A DNA stretch of 64,000 nt from Candidatus Rubrivivax defluviihabitans (GCA_016709385.1 JADJMW010000005.1:186001-250000); one strand, 5' to 3'. Counted from the stretch's first letter, positions 32,029 through 41,780 are shown. The notes: generated from the letters alone by a model not told the origin. Made by a program: numbers and translations.

Positions 32029-32805
32029 TCAATGTGCGGTGTGGCCGGCGCCGAGGTAGGCCTCGATCACCTTCTCGCTCTTCTGCACCTCGGCCGGCGT
32101 GCCCTCGGCGATCTGCTTGCCGTAGTCGAGCACGGTGACGCGGTCGCACAGGCCCATCACCAGCTTCACGTCGTGCTCGATGAGCAGGATGGTGCGGCCG
32201 TCCTTGCGGATGCGGTCGATCAGTTCTCGCAGCACCACCTTCTCGGTGGCGTTCATGCCGGCGGCGGGCTCGTCCAGGGCGATCAGCTTGGGATCGGTGG
32301 CCAGCGCGCGTGCGATCTCCAGCCGGCGCTGGTCGCCGTAGCTCAGCGTGCGGGCGCGGAATTCGGCATAGCGGCCGATGCCCACGTAGTCCAGCAATTG
32401 CTGCGCGCGCTGGGCGATGGCCGCTTCCTCCTTCTTGAACGAAGCGGTGCGGAAGACGGCACCGAAGAGGCCGGAATGCGTGCGCACGTGGCGGCCGACC
32501 ATCACGTTCTCCAGCGCCGTCATCTCCGGGAACAGGCGGATATTCTGGAAGGTGCGCGCGATGCCCTGCTTGGCCACCTCGTGCACCGCGCTCGGCTTGT
32601 AGGGCTGGCCGCCGAGTTCGAAGGTGCCCGAGTCGGGCGTGTACAGGCCCGTGATGACGTTGAAGAAGGTCGTCTTGCCGGCGCCGTTGGGGCCGATCAG
32701 GCCATAGACCTGGCCCGAGCGGATGGTGATGCCCACGTCGGCCAGCGCCTGCAGGCCACCGAAGCGCTTGCTCACGCCTTGGACGTTGAGTACGAGTTCG
32801 CTCAT
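32029..32805 (-). CDS. livG: branched-chain amino acid ABC transporter ATP-binding protein LivG
   Basis: 258 residues. Walker A GPNGAGKT at 38-45, the signature LSYGDQRRLEIARAL, Walker B LIALDEPAAGMN and the LivG-type C-terminus (DYGKQIAEGTPAEVQ, then EAYLG). It energises uptake together with LivF. It overlaps nothing and lies 10 bp from both livM and livF, so one transcript is likely. Confidence 0.96.
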   Translation of the reverse strand: MSELVLNVQGVSKRFGGLQALADVGITIRSGQVYGLIGPNGAGKTTFFNVITGLYTPDSGTFELGGQPYKPSAVHEVAKQGIARTFQNIRLFPEMTALENVMVGRHVRTHSGLFGAVFRTASFKKEEAAIAQRAQQLLDYVGIGRYAEFRARTLSYGDQRRLEIARALATDPKLIALDEPAAGMNATEKVVLRELIDRIRKDGRTILLIEHDVKLVMGLCDRVTVLDYGKQIAEGTPAEVQKSEKVIEAYLGAGHTAH

Positions 32806-32815
32806 GCCCAGGTCC

Positions 32816-33904
32816 TCACGACGCCGCGTTGACGGTCGCCGGCGCCGCCTTGCCGTGCTCGGGTGACGGCCACAGCCCGCGCGGCCGCAGCAGCATGATG
32901 CTGATCATGGCGCTGGCGATGAGCAGCTGGCGCAGGATCGACGCGTCCAGCCGCCCGCCGGTGGCCTGCTGCAACGGGCCGGCCACGTAGCGCAGCACCT
33001 CGGGCAGCGCGGCCAGCATCACCGCGCCCAGGATCACGCCCGGCAGGTGGCCGATGCCGCCGAGCACGACCATGGCCACGATCATCACGCTCTCCATCAG
33101 GCTGAACGACTCGGGCGAGACGAAACCCTGGAACGAGGCGAACATGGAACCCGAGACACCGCCGAAGGTGGCGCCCATGCCGAACGCCAGCAGCTTCATG
33201 TTGCGCGTGTTGATGCCCATGGCCTTGGCCGCGATCTCGTCCTCGCGGATCGCCATCCAGGCGCGGCCGATGCGGCTGGTCTCCAGGCGGTGGCAGATGA
33301 TCACGCTGAAGACCACGAGCAGCAGGAACAGGTAGTAGTACAGCACCACCGACGAGATGCGGTAGTCGCCGATGTCGATGGCCTTGCCAAAGCTGAAACC
33401 GAACAGGTTCATCGAGTCGATCCGGTCCAGTCCGCGAGGGCCGTTGGTGATGTTGACCGGGTGCTCCAGGTTGTTCAGGAAGACGCGGATGATCTCGCCG
33501 AAACCCAAAGTGACGATGGCCAGGTAGTCGCCGCGCAGCTTCAACACCGGCGTGCCGAGCAACACGCCGGCAATGGCCGCCAGCCCGGCGGCCAGCGGAA
33601 TGACGACCCAGATCGGCGTGTGCAGCCCCTGCGGGAACATCTGCGCGAACCACTCGAAGTTCTCGCTCAGGTGCGGGCTGGCCAGCAGCGCGTACATATA
33701 CGCGCCGACGGCGTAGAAGGCGACGAAACCCAGGTCCAGCAAGCCGGCGTAGCCGACCACGATATTCAGTCCCAGCGCCAGCAGCACGTACAGCATGGCG
33801 ATGGCCAGGATGCGCACCCAGCCCTGGCCGAATTGCTGCGCGAACAGCGGCAGTGCCAGCAGCAGCACGGCGCAGACGAGGAAGACGACGATCTTGTTCT
33901 TCAT
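32816..33904 (-). CDS. livM: branched-chain amino acid ABC transporter permease LivM
   Basis: 362 residues with about eight to ten hydrophobic segments (for example MLYVLLALGLNIVVGYAGLL). The EAA-type cytoplasmic loop is visible in WMAIREDEIAAKAMGINTRNMKLLAFGMGA. It is the second membrane subunit of the Liv importer. The N-terminal FLVCAVLLLALPLFAQ segment is a membrane helix. It is preceded by livH with 15 bp between. Confidence 0.95.
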   Translation of the reverse strand: MKNKIVVFLVCAVLLLALPLFAQQFGQGWVRILAIAMLYVLLALGLNIVVGYAGLLDLGFVAFYAVGAYMYALLASPHLSENFEWFAQMFPQGLHTPIWVVIPLAAGLAAIAGVLLGTPVLKLRGDYLAIVTLGFGEIIRVFLNNLEHPVNITNGPRGLDRIDSMNLFGFSFGKAIDIGDYRISSVVLYYYLFLLLVVFSVIICHRLETSRIGRAWMAIREDEIAAKAMGINTRNMKLLAFGMGATFGGVSGSMFASFQGFVSPESFSLMESVMIVAMVVLGGIGHLPGVILGAVMLAALPEVLRYVAGPLQQATGGRLDASILRQLLIASAMISIMLLRPRGLWPSPEHGKAAPATVNAAS

Positions 33905-33919
33905 GGCGTGCCTCCCCGA

Positions 33920-34843
33920 TCAGGCCCGGTCGGCCACGCGTTCGCCCAGCAGGCCCTGCGGCCGCAGCGTGAGCACCAGGATCAGCGCCACGAAGGCGAA
34001 GATGTCGGCATAGTGGCTGCCCAGCACGCCGCCGGTGAGCGCGCCCAGGTAGCCCGCCCCCAGCGCCTCCACCAGGCCCAGCAGGATGCCGCCGACGACC
34101 GCGCCGCCCAGGTTGCCGATGCCGCCCAGCACCGCGGCGGTAAAGGCCTTCAACCCGGGCAGGAAACCCATCGAATGCTGCACGGTGCCGTAGTTGGCGG
34201 CCCACATCACGCCGGCCACGGCGGCCAGCGCGGCGCCGATGATGAAGGTGGCCGAGATCACCATGTCGGGACGCACGCCCATCAGCGCGGCCACGCGCGG
34301 GTTCTCGGCCGTGGCGCGCATGGCGCGGCCGAGCTTGGTCTTGTTCACCAGGTACATCAGTCCGGCCAGCAGCGTGGCCGTGACACCCAGGATCAGACAC
34401 TGCGTGACGCTGATCACCGGCCCGCCCAGGCTGATGGGCTCGGTGGGCAGCAGCAGCGGATAGGGCTTGGGATTGGGCTTCCAGACGATCATCGCCAGCG
34501 TCTGCAGCAGCAGGCTCATGCCCATCGCGGTGATCAGCGGCGCCAGCCGCGGTGCGTTGCGCAGCGGCCGGTAGGCCAGCTTCTCGATGCTGAAATTGAG
34601 CGCCGCGCACACGACGATGGCGCACATCAGCGACATCAGCATGATCACCCAGCCCGGCATGCCCGAATCGGCCAGCGCCGAGACCACGGTCCAGCTCGTC
34701 AGCGCCCCCACCATGAGCACTTCGCCGTGGGCGAAATTGATCAGATTGATGATGCCGTAGACCATCGTGTAGCCCAGCGCCACCAGCGCATACATGCTGC
34801 CGAGCACCAGTCCGTTGAGGATCTGCTGGAAGAAGGTTTCCAT
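33920..34843 (-). CDS. livH: branched-chain amino acid ABC transporter permease LivH
   Basis: 307 residues, METFFQQILNGLVLGSMYALVALGYTMVYGIINLINF being the typical LivH start spanning positions 1-37. About eight membrane segments follow, with a coupling loop around MRATAENPRVAALMGVRPD. It is the first gene of the livHMGF operon. The matching periplasmic binding-protein gene is not next to it but at 41885-43024. The 193 bp upstream to the rarA gene hold no gene; regulatory elements were not identified. Confidence 0.95.
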   Translation of the reverse strand: METFFQQILNGLVLGSMYALVALGYTMVYGIINLINFAHGEVLMVGALTSWTVVSALADSGMPGWVIMLMSLMCAIVVCAALNFSIEKLAYRPLRNAPRLAPLITAMGMSLLLQTLAMIVWKPNPKPYPLLLPTEPISLGGPVISVTQCLILGVTATLLAGLMYLVNKTKLGRAMRATAENPRVAALMGVRPDMVISATFIIGAALAAVAGVMWAANYGTVQHSMGFLPGLKAFTAAVLGGIGNLGGAVVGGILLGLVEALGAGYLGALTGGVLGSHYADIFAFVALILVLTLRPQGLLGERVADRA

Positions 34844-35036
34844 CGAGGAAGGCTCCGGTAAGGCCGCAAACCGCGGCTCGGCCAAGCCCGTGCAAGAAGC
34901 TCGCCGTGCGGGTGGGAACGGGTGGTTTCCGGCCCGCCGTGGGGGCGGATTGTAGGTGGCGCAAGGCGCCGGTCCGGGCAGGAGTTACCCCCCTTGGACA
35001 GGCGCTGCCGGGCCGCGCAGCGGGCGCGTGCCAGCC

Positions 35037-36362
35037 TCAGCGCGAGGCCTTGGCTTCGTCGTCCAGCGTGCGCAGTTCGGCCAGTCGCTGCCCGATGCGT
35101 TGCTCCAGCCCGCGCGGCACGGGCTCGTACCAGCGCCGCGCCGCCAGGCCTTCGGGCAGGTAGGTCTCGCCGGCCGCGTAGCCGCCGGCCTCGTCGTGCG
35201 CGTAGCGGTAGCCGGCGCCGTGGCCCAGGTCCTTCATCAGCCGCGTCGGCGCATTGCGCAGGTGCGGCGGCACCGGCCGGGTGCCGTCTCGGCGCACGAG
35301 TTCCCGCACCTCGCCCCAGGCCTTGTAGACGGCATTGGACTTGGGCGCCACGGCCAGGTAAACGGCGGCTTCGGCCAGCGCCAGTTCGCCTTCGGGCGAA
35401 CCGAGGCGCTCGTAGACCTCGGCAGCATCGAGCGCGAGACGCAGCGCGCGTGGGTCGGCCAGGCCGATATCCTCGCTGGCCATGCGCACCAGCCGGCGCG
35501 CCGCATAGCGCGGATCCATGCCGGCGTCGAGCAGCCGCGCCAGCCAGTACAGCGTGGCGTCGGGGTCGGAGCCGCGCACCGACTTGTGCAGCGCCGAGAT
35601 GGTGTCGTAGAAGATGTCGCCGCCCTTGTCGCCGCGGCGCAGCATCTCCCCCAGCGTGGCTTCGAGTTCGGCCTCTCCGAGCACGGCCGCGCCCGGGTTC
35701 GCCGCGGCGAGGTTCTCGATGACGTTGAGCAAGCGCCGCGCATCGCCGTCGGCATGCTCGATGACGCGTGCGCGTGCTGCGGCGTCCAGCACCGGTGCGC
35801 CGCCGAGCAGCGCCACCGCGCGGTCGATCAAGGCGCCCAGTTCGGCCTCGTCCAGCGCCTTCAGCACATGCACGCCGGCGCGGGACAGCAGTGCCGAATT
35901 GACCTCGAACGACGGGTTCTCGGTGGTGGCGCCGATGAAGGTGAACAGCCCCGATTCCACGTGCGGCAGGAAGGCGTCCTGCTGCGACTTGTTGAAACGG
36001 TGCACCTCGTCGACGAAGACCACGGTGGCGCGGCCGGCGCGGCGCAGGGCTTGCGCCTGCTCGACCGCGTCGCGGATATCCTTCACACCGGCCAGTACCG
36101 CCGACAGCGCGATGAAGTGCGCCCCGGTGGCGCGCGCCAGCAGCCGCGCCAGCGTCGTCTTGCCCACGCCCGGCGGGCCCCACAGGATCATCGACGGCAG
36201 CCGCCCGGATTCAAAAGCCACGCGCAACGGCCGGCCGGCGGCGAGCAGGTGGCGCTGGCCGACGACTTCGTCCAGCGTGTGCGGCCGCAGCCGCTCGGCC
36301 AGCGGCGCGCCGGGCGGCGCGACCGGGGCCTCGTCGGCAAACAACGTGTCCTGGGCAGGCAT
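35037..36362 (-). CDS. rarA: replication-associated recombination protein RarA (MgsA)
   Basis: 441 residues, AAA+ ATPase of the RarA/WRNIP1 family acting at stalled replication forks. Walker A WGPPGVGKTTLA covers about 61-72, the Walker B region VVFVDEVHRFNKSQQDA about 114-130, and sensor and SKSV-like RFC fold segments follow. The C-terminal MgsA domain includes SVRGSDPDATLYWLARLLDAG. The start at the ATG of MPAQDTLF is the usual N-terminus; the longer frame is not conserved. It is the last gene of the ftsK-lolA-rarA set. Confidence 0.95.
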   Translation of the reverse strand: MPAQDTLFADEAPVAPPGAPLAERLRPHTLDEVVGQRHLLAAGRPLRVAFESGRLPSMILWGPPGVGKTTLARLLARATGAHFIALSAVLAGVKDIRDAVEQAQALRRAGRATVVFVDEVHRFNKSQQDAFLPHVESGLFTFIGATTENPSFEVNSALLSRAGVHVLKALDEAELGALIDRAVALLGGAPVLDAAARARVIEHADGDARRLLNVIENLAAANPGAAVLGEAELEATLGEMLRRGDKGGDIFYDTISALHKSVRGSDPDATLYWLARLLDAGMDPRYAARRLVRMASEDIGLADPRALRLALDAAEVYERLGSPEGELALAEAAVYLAVAPKSNAVYKAWGEVRELVRRDGTRPVPPHLRNAPTRLMKDLGHGAGYRYAHDEAGGYAAGETYLPEGLAARRWYEPVPRGLEQRIGQRLAELRTLDDEAKASR

Positions 36363-36427
36363 GCACGAATTGTCGCAGCGCGGCCCGCCGGCGGGTGCTG
36401 GCGCTCGAGCCAGCACCAATGCCAGCG

Positions 36428-37039
36428 CTACTGCTCGATCACGTCGGCCCCGAACGGCGGCACGAAACGGAAGCGCTCGGCCACGACCGGTGTATTGGCT
36501 TGGTACTGGGTGAACTGCAGCCTGGAGACCTGGCCGAAGCTGTCGGTGATCTCCACCGCCGCGAGCTCCTTGCCTCGAAAGCCCACGCGCATGCTCTGGA
36601 ATGGGCCGTCCTTGGCCTTGGGCGTGGCCAGCGCCCAGTCCAGGCCGTCGCGCGCCGGCAGCGGCGCCAGCGCGAATTCGGCGTCCAGCGACCCCCCGGC
36701 CAGCAAGGCCGCCGGCGTGGCGCCCAGCGCCTGCCCGATGGCACGCGAACTGGCCTGGTTGAGGTCGGTATCGAAGATCCAGACCTTCTGCCCGTCGGCC
36801 ACGATGAGCTGCTCGAAGGGCTTCGTGTAGGTGAAGCGGAAGCGGTTGGGCCGGGCAAATTCGAACTGGCCGCTCGAGGTCTTCTTGCGCGCACCGTCGG
36901 TGGAGACGACGGTCTGCGTGAAGCTGGCCTGGCCGCTCTTCACGTCGCGCACGAATTCGCGCAGCGTGTCGACGGCGTCGGCCTGCGCCAGGCTGGCGGC
37001 TGCGGCGAGCATCAAGGCGATCCAGGGGCGCAGCGTCAT
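36428..37039 (-). CDS. lolA: outer-membrane lipoprotein carrier protein LolA
   Basis: 203 residues. A cleavable signal peptide (MTLRPWIALMLAAAASLAQA) lacks a lipobox Cys, fitting a soluble periplasmic chaperone. The mature part has the LolA pattern GQASFTQTVVS, GQFEFARPNRFRFTYTKPF and the second strand with QLIVADGQKVWIFD. It ferries lipoproteins from LolCDE to LolB. Its ATG overlaps the ftsK stop by four bases (ATGA), indicating translational coupling. Confidence 0.95.
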   Translation of the reverse strand: MTLRPWIALMLAAAASLAQADAVDTLREFVRDVKSGQASFTQTVVSTDGARKKTSSGQFEFARPNRFRFTYTKPFEQLIVADGQKVWIFDTDLNQASSRAIGQALGATPAALLAGGSLDAEFALAPLPARDGLDWALATPKAKDGPFQSMRVGFRGKELAAVEITDSFGQVSRLQFTQYQANTPVVAERFRFVPPFGADVIEQ

Positions 37040-39360
37040 TCTTCTCTCTTCGGGATCAGGATGTCGCGGTTGCCCGCGTGCCCCATCGCCGACACCAGGC
37101 CGGATTGCTCCATCTGTTCGAGCAGCCGCGCGGCGCGGTTGTAGCCGATGCGCAGGTGGCGCTGCACGAGCGAGATCGAAGCGCGCTTGTGCTGCATCAC
37201 GATGGCCACGGCCTGGTCGTACATCGGGTCGGCTTCGCCGCCACCTGCACCACCCGGGCCGCCCTCCCCGGCCGCAGACTCGCCTTCGAGCACACCGCCT
37301 TCCAGGATGCCTTCGATGTAGTTGGGTTCGCCTTGTGTCTTCAGATACTCGACAACGCGGTGCACCTCGTCGTCGCTGACAAAGGCGCCGTGCACACGCA
37401 CCGGCAGGCCGCCGCCGGGGGTGAGGTAGAGCATGTCGCCCTGGCCGAGCAGCGCCTCGGCGCCCATCTGGTCCAGGATGGTGCGGCTGTCGATCTTGCT
37501 GCTGACCTGGAAGCTCAAGCGCGTGGGGATATTGGCCTTGATGAGGCCGGTGATGACGTCCACGCTGGGACGCTGCGTGGCCAGGATCAGGTGGATGCCC
37601 GAGGCGCGCGCCTTCTGCGCCAGCCGGGCGATCAGTTCCTCGATCTTCTTGCCAACCACCATCATCAGGTCGGCGAGTTCATCGATCACCACCACGATGT
37701 GCGGCAACCGCTCCAGCGGTTCGGGCGCGTCCGGTGTCAGGCTGAACGGGTTGCCGATGGTCTCGCCGCGCTCGTGGCTTTCAGCGATCTTCTTGTTGTA
37801 GCCGGCGAGGTTGCGCACGCCCATCTTGCTGAGCAGCTTGTAACGGCGCTCCATCTCGCCCACGCACCAGTTCAACGCATTGGCGGCCTGCTTCATGTCG
37901 GTGACCACCGGCGCCAGCAGGTGCGGGATGCCTTCGTAGACGCTCAACTCCAGCATCTTGGGGTCGATGAGGATCAGCCGCACGTCGCGCGCTTCGGCCT
38001 TGTAGAGCAGGCTCAGGATCATGGCGTTGATGCCCACGCTCTTGCCCGAACCGGTGGTGCCGGCCACCAGGCAGTGCGGCATCCTGGCCAGGTCGGCCAC
38101 GACGGGATTGCCGATGATGTCCTTGCCCAGCCCCATGGTCAGCATCGACGCCGACGCGTTGTAGACCTCGGAGCCCAGGATCTCGGACAGCCGGATGATC
38201 TGCCGCCGCGCATTGGGCAGCTCCAGCGCCATCGTGTTCTTGCCGGGAATGACCTCCACCACACGGATGCTGATCAGCGACAGAGCACGCGCCAGGTCGC
38301 GCGCCAGGCCCACGATCTGAGAGCCCTTCACGCCGGTGGCCGGCTCGATCTCGTAGCGCGTGATCACCGGGCCGGGGCTGGCCGCCACCACACGCACCTC
38401 GACGCCGAAATCCTTCAGCTTCTTCTCGATCAGCCGGCTCGTCATTTCCAGCGACTCCGGCGGCACGCCTTCCTGGCGGCCGGCCACGGCGTCGAGCAGA
38501 TCCACCTGCGGCAGCCTGGTGTCCACCAGTTCGGCGAACAGCGGCTTCTGGCGCTCCTTGGCCAGGCGCTGCGACTTCGGGATCTCGGCCACGGGCGGGG
38601 CGATGACGAGCGGTTCGTACTCCTCGACCTCGTGGCGCTGGACTTCGACGACTTCCTCGCGTTCGCGCGCGGCCACTTCACCCAGGCGACGGTCTTCCTC
38701 CACCTCGCGACGGCCGACGCGACTCTGGCGCAGCGCGTCGACCTTCTCGCCGATGACCTCGGCCACGCGCAGCCACGAGAAACGCAGCGCCATCGCCATG
38801 CCGGCCAGGCCCAGGGCGATCCACAGCACGCCCGAGCCGGCAAAACCCAGCCAGCGCATCGACAGCGGCCCCAGCGCCACCCCCAGCACGCCGCCGGCAT
38901 GGCCGGGTAACAGGGCCTCCCAGCGGTACAGGCGCGTCCATTCCAGCGCGCAGCTGGCGGCCAACAACAGCACCAGGCCCAGCCAGAACACCCAGCGCGG
39001 CGCCGCTTCTGCGGGAGCCTGGCCACGCAGCGTCACGGCCAGCGCCGAGAGCCAGGCACGCAGCGTCACCGGCACCAGCCACCAGGCGGAGAAACCGAAC
39101 AGGAACAGCGCCAGGTCGGACACGCGCGCGCCGAGCACTCCGATCACGTTGCGCAGCGGCTCGCCGGTGCCCGAGGTGGTGAATGCGGTGTCGCCGGCGT
39201 CGTGCGTGATCATGGCCAGCACGAACAGCAGCCAGCCGATGGCACCGGCCAGCAGCAGCAGTTGCCTGCGCCAGCGCGGGCCGTGGCCAGAGGCCGATGC
39301 GGCGACGGCCGTGCTGCCGTCACCCTGCAGGGAACCGAGCGGAAAACTCATGACCGGCAT
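37036..39360 (-). CDS. ftsK: DNA translocase FtsK
   Basis: 774 residues. About four N-terminal membrane segments (LLLLAGAIGWLLFVLAMI and others) anchor it at the septum. A short linker leads to the motor domain: Walker A AGTTGSGKSVGINAM (about 435-450), Walker B IVVVIDELADLMMV and the C-terminal gamma winged helix (KRASISLVQRHLRIGYNRAARLLEQME) that reads KOPS sites. The linker is short, as in many non-enteric FtsK/SpoIIIE proteins. A second ATG three codons in is an equal start. Upstream on the same strand is a crp-like gene 44 bp away. Confidence 0.96.
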   Translation of the reverse strand: MPVMSFPLGSLQGDGSTAVAASASGHGPRWRRQLLLLAGAIGWLLFVLAMITHDAGDTAFTTSGTGEPLRNVIGVLGARVSDLALFLFGFSAWWLVPVTLRAWLSALAVTLRGQAPAEAAPRWVFWLGLVLLLAASCALEWTRLYRWEALLPGHAGGVLGVALGPLSMRWLGFAGSGVLWIALGLAGMAMALRFSWLRVAEVIGEKVDALRQSRVGRREVEEDRRLGEVAAREREEVVEVQRHEVEEYEPLVIAPPVAEIPKSQRLAKERQKPLFAELVDTRLPQVDLLDAVAGRQEGVPPESLEMTSRLIEKKLKDFGVEVRVVAASPGPVITRYEIEPATGVKGSQIVGLARDLARALSLISIRVVEVIPGKNTMALELPNARRQIIRLSEILGSEVYNASASMLTMGLGKDIIGNPVVADLARMPHCLVAGTTGSGKSVGINAMILSLLYKAEARDVRLILIDPKMLELSVYEGIPHLLAPVVTDMKQAANALNWCVGEMERRYKLLSKMGVRNLAGYNKKIAESHERGETIGNPFSLTPDAPEPLERLPHIVVVIDELADLMMVVGKKIEELIARLAQKARASGIHLILATQRPSVDVITGLIKANIPTRLSFQVSSKIDSRTILDQMGAEALLGQGDMLYLTPGGGLPVRVHGAFVSDDEVHRVVEYLKTQGEPNYIEGILEGGVLEGESAAGEGGPGGAGGGEADPMYDQAVAIVMQHKRASISLVQRHLRIGYNRAARLLEQMEQSGLVSAMGHAGNRDILIPKREE

Positions 39361-39404
39361 TGTGGCCGATCAGGATTTTCAGCCCGCTCGCCGGGCCGCC
39401 GCGC

Positions 39405-40076
39405 TCAGTCGTTCTGCAGCCGCTGCTTCAGGACCACCGAGCCGTTGTCCTGCGTCTCGATGACGCCGCGCTCTTCCAGGTCCTTCATGACACGGCTGAC
39501 CATCTCGCGCGAGGCGCCCACCACCTTGGCCATGTCCTGGCGGCTGACCTTGTGGCGGATGATCTTCACGCCTTCGGGCGTTTCCTCGGCCATGTCCAGC
39601 AGCGTGCGTGCCACGCGGCCGTAGACGTCGAGCAGCGCCAGGCTCTCGATCTGGCGGTCGGCGTTGCGCAGCCGGCGCACCAGGCCGCGCAGGATGCCGT
39701 AGGCCAGCGTGCTGCTCTCGGGCAGGCAGCGCGCGAAGTCGGCGCGCGCCAGCACCAGCATGTCGGTCTGGATCTCGGCGCGCACGGTGGCGGAGTGCGG
39801 CTCGTTGTCGATGAGGCTCATCTCGCCGACATAGTCGCCCGACTCCAGCACCGCCAGGATGACCTCGCGGCCGCGCGAGTCGGCGGTGAGCACGCGGGCG
39901 CGGCCGTTGAGCAGGATGAACAGCGCATTGCTCTTGCGCCCCTGCTCCACCACCAGTTCGCCGCGGCGGAAGCGGCGCTTGACGACGCTGTCGGCAACCG
40001 CCTGCGCCTGATCGGCGGTGAGCATGGAAAACAGCGGTACGCGACGGATCAGGTCCAGGTTGGACAGCATCGACAT
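39405..40076 (-). CDS. Crp/Fnr family transcriptional regulator
   Basis: 223 residues. An N-terminal cyclic-nucleotide-binding-type beta roll (LVVEQGRKSNALFILLNGRARVLT, GDYVGEMSLIDNEPHSATV) is joined by a long dimer helix to a helix-turn-helix, SRQDMAKVVGASREMVSRVMKDLEERG (about 170-196). No Fnr cysteine cluster is present in the N-terminus, so oxygen sensing by 4Fe-4S is unlikely; the GEMSLIDN element is near but not identical to the cAMP-binding motif. The ligand and targets are unknown. It is divergent from trxB with 171 bp between, and may regulate it. Confidence 0.92.
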   Translation of the reverse strand: MSMLSNLDLIRRVPLFSMLTADQAQAVADSVVKRRFRRGELVVEQGRKSNALFILLNGRARVLTADSRGREVILAVLESGDYVGEMSLIDNEPHSATVRAEIQTDMLVLARADFARCLPESSTLAYGILRGLVRRLRNADRQIESLALLDVYGRVARTLLDMAEETPEGVKIIRHKVSRQDMAKVVGASREMVSRVMKDLEERGVIETQDNGSVVLKQRLQND

Positions 40077-40247
40077 GCGCAGACTCCTATGGTTGTGCCC
40101 GGGTTCGGTCCGGGCCGCGAAGCCGCCCGGTCTGCAAGAATCCGACTATTGTGCCCATGGCCCGGCTTGCAGCCCCAGGCACCGGCCCCGATGTAACTGC
40201 CACGTGTTGGTTCGACCCGACGCCCGAAAGACTTCACTTCACACGCC

Positions 40248-41204
40248 ATGAGCTCCCCCACACAACACGCCCGCGTCCTCATCCTCGGCTCCGGCCCCGC
40301 CGGCTATACCGCGGCGCTCTATGCCGCCCGCGCCAACCTCGAACCCATGCTGATCACCGGCATGGCCCAGGGCGGCCAGCTCATGACGACCACCGAGGTC
40401 GACAACTGGCCGGCCGACGTGGCTGGCGTTCAAGGCCCCGACCTGATGCAGCGTTTCCTGCAGCATGCCGAGCGCTTCAACACCAGGATCGTGTTCGATC
40501 ACATCAACAAGGTGGATTTCGGCCAGCGGCCGTTCATCCTTGAGGGCGATTCGGGCCACTACACCTGCGACTCGCTGATCATCGCCACCGGCGCCAGCGC
40601 CAAGTACCTGGGCCTGCCCAGCGAAGAGGCCTTCATGGGCAAGGGCGTGAGCGGCTGCGCCACCTGCGACGGCTTCTTCTACCGCGACGACGTGGTCTGC
40701 GTCGTCGGCGGCGGCAACACCGCGGTGGAAGAGGCGCTGTACCTGTCCAACATTGCCAGCAAGGTGCACCTGGTGCACCGGCGCGACAAGTTCCGCGCCG
40801 AGGCCATCATGGTCGACAAGGTGATGGCCAAGGTGGCGGCCGGCAAGATCGAGCTGCACCTGTGGAGCACGCTCGACGAAGTGCTGGGGGATTCGTCAGG
40901 CGTCACCGGCGTGCGGCTGCGCCACAAGGACGGCGCCACGCGCGAGATCGCGCTCAAGGGCTGCTTCATCGCCATCGGCCACCAGCCCAACACCGACATC
41001 TTCAAGCGGCAGCTCGAGATGAAGGACGGCTACATCATCACGCGTGGCGGCCAGGACGGCCTGGCCACGATGACCAGCGTGCCGGGCGTCTTCGCCGCCG
41101 GCGACGTGCAGGACCACATCTACCGCCAGGCCATCACCAGCGCCGGCACGGGCTGCATGGCGGCACTCGACGCGCAGCGCTTCCTGGAGCAGCAAGGCAG
41201 CTGA
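40248..41204 (+). CDS. trxB: thioredoxin-disulfide reductase
   Basis: 318 residues. FAD motif GSGPAGYTAALYAAR near the N-terminus, redox-active CATC at 137-140 in VSGCATCDGFFY, NADP motif VVGGGNTAVEEALYL and the second FAD segment GVFAAGDVQDHIYRQA. It reduces thioredoxin with NADPH. Length and spacing are normal. The 171 bp upstream shared with the crp-like gene carry both promoters. rpmB follows after 104 bp with its own -10 box. Confidence 0.97.
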   Translation: MSSPTQHARVLILGSGPAGYTAALYAARANLEPMLITGMAQGGQLMTTTEVDNWPADVAGVQGPDLMQRFLQHAERFNTRIVFDHINKVDFGQRPFILEGDSGHYTCDSLIIATGASAKYLGLPSEEAFMGKGVSGCATCDGFFYRDDVVCVVGGGNTAVEEALYLSNIASKVHLVHRRDKFRAEAIMVDKVMAKVAAGKIELHLWSTLDEVLGDSSGVTGVRLRHKDGATREIALKGCFIAIGHQPNTDIFKRQLEMKDGYIITRGGQDGLATMTSVPGVFAAGDVQDHIYRQAITSAGTGCMAALDAQRFLEQQGS

Positions 41205-41219
41205 GGCTTCAAACCTGGC

Positions 41220-41225
41220 TATAAT
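41220..41225 (+). promoter_or_regulatory. -10 box (TATAAT) upstream of rpmB-rpmG
   Basis: A perfect TATAAT lies 84 bases before the rpmB start, in the non-coding gap after trxB. No strong -35 hexamer is seen at 16-18 bp spacing. Confidence 0.5.
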
Positions 41226-41308
41226 TGCGGGCTTTGCCGCGCAAGGTCCACGGCCAGTCCTGGAGCCGGCGCGCCAATCGAACCCATTTCAATTTCTGGA
41301 GAAGCGTC

Positions 41309-41542
41309 ATGGCACGCGTCTGTCAAGTCACCGGCAAGGGCCCCATGGTGGGCAACAACGTCTCGCACGCCAACAACAAGACCAAACGCCGGTTCCTGCC
41401 CAACCTGCAGTACCGCCGCTTCTGGGTGGAAAGCGAGAACCGCTGGGTGCGCCTGCGCGTGAGCAACGCCGCGCTGCGCCTGATCGACAAGAAGGGCATC
41501 GACGTCGTCGTTGCCGACCTGCGTGCACGCCACGCCCTCTGA
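41309..41542 (+). CDS. rpmB: 50S ribosomal protein L28
   Basis: 77 residues. MARVCQVTGKGPMVGNNVSHANNKTKRRFLPNLQ is the conserved L28 opening (spanning residues 1-34), and VSNAALRLIDKKGID the C-terminal block. The protein is basic and of normal length. A GGAGAAG ribosome-binding site lies just before the ATG. It forms the usual rpmB-rpmG pair with the L33 gene 19 bp downstream. Confidence 0.98.
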   Translation: MARVCQVTGKGPMVGNNVSHANNKTKRRFLPNLQYRRFWVESENRWVRLRVSNAALRLIDKKGIDVVVADLRARHAL

Positions 41543-41561
41543 ACTTCCCTAGGAGCACACC

Positions 41562-41732
41562 ATGGCAGCCAAAGGCGGACGCGAAAAGATCAAGCTGGAG
41601 TCCACCGCGGGCACCGGCCATTTCTACACCACGGCCAAGAACAAGAAGACCACGCCCGAGAAGCTCGAATTCCTGAAATTCGACCCCAAGGCGCGCAAGC
41701 ACGTGCTGTACAAGGAAGTGAAGCTGAAGTAG
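41562..41732 (+). CDS. rpmG: 50S ribosomal protein L33
   Basis: 56 residues, highly basic: KGGREKIKLESTAGTGHFYT opens it and KFDPKARKHVLYKEVKLK closes it, as in L33. No CxxC pairs are present, so this is the zinc-free (C-) form and independent of Zn supply. AGGAG precedes the ATG. A rho-independent terminator follows 26 bp after the stop. Confidence 0.97.
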   Translation: MAAKGGREKIKLESTAGTGHFYTTAKNKKTTPEKLEFLKFDPKARKHVLYKEVKLK

Positions 41733-41758
41733 TTTTCTCGGCTCATCCCCCTGCGAAG

Positions 41759-41780
41759 AACCCGCCACCGGCGGGTTTTT
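41759..41780 (+). terminator. rho-independent terminator of rpmB-rpmG
   Basis: CCCGCC and GGCGGG pair around an ACC loop, followed at once by TTTTT. Confidence 0.88.
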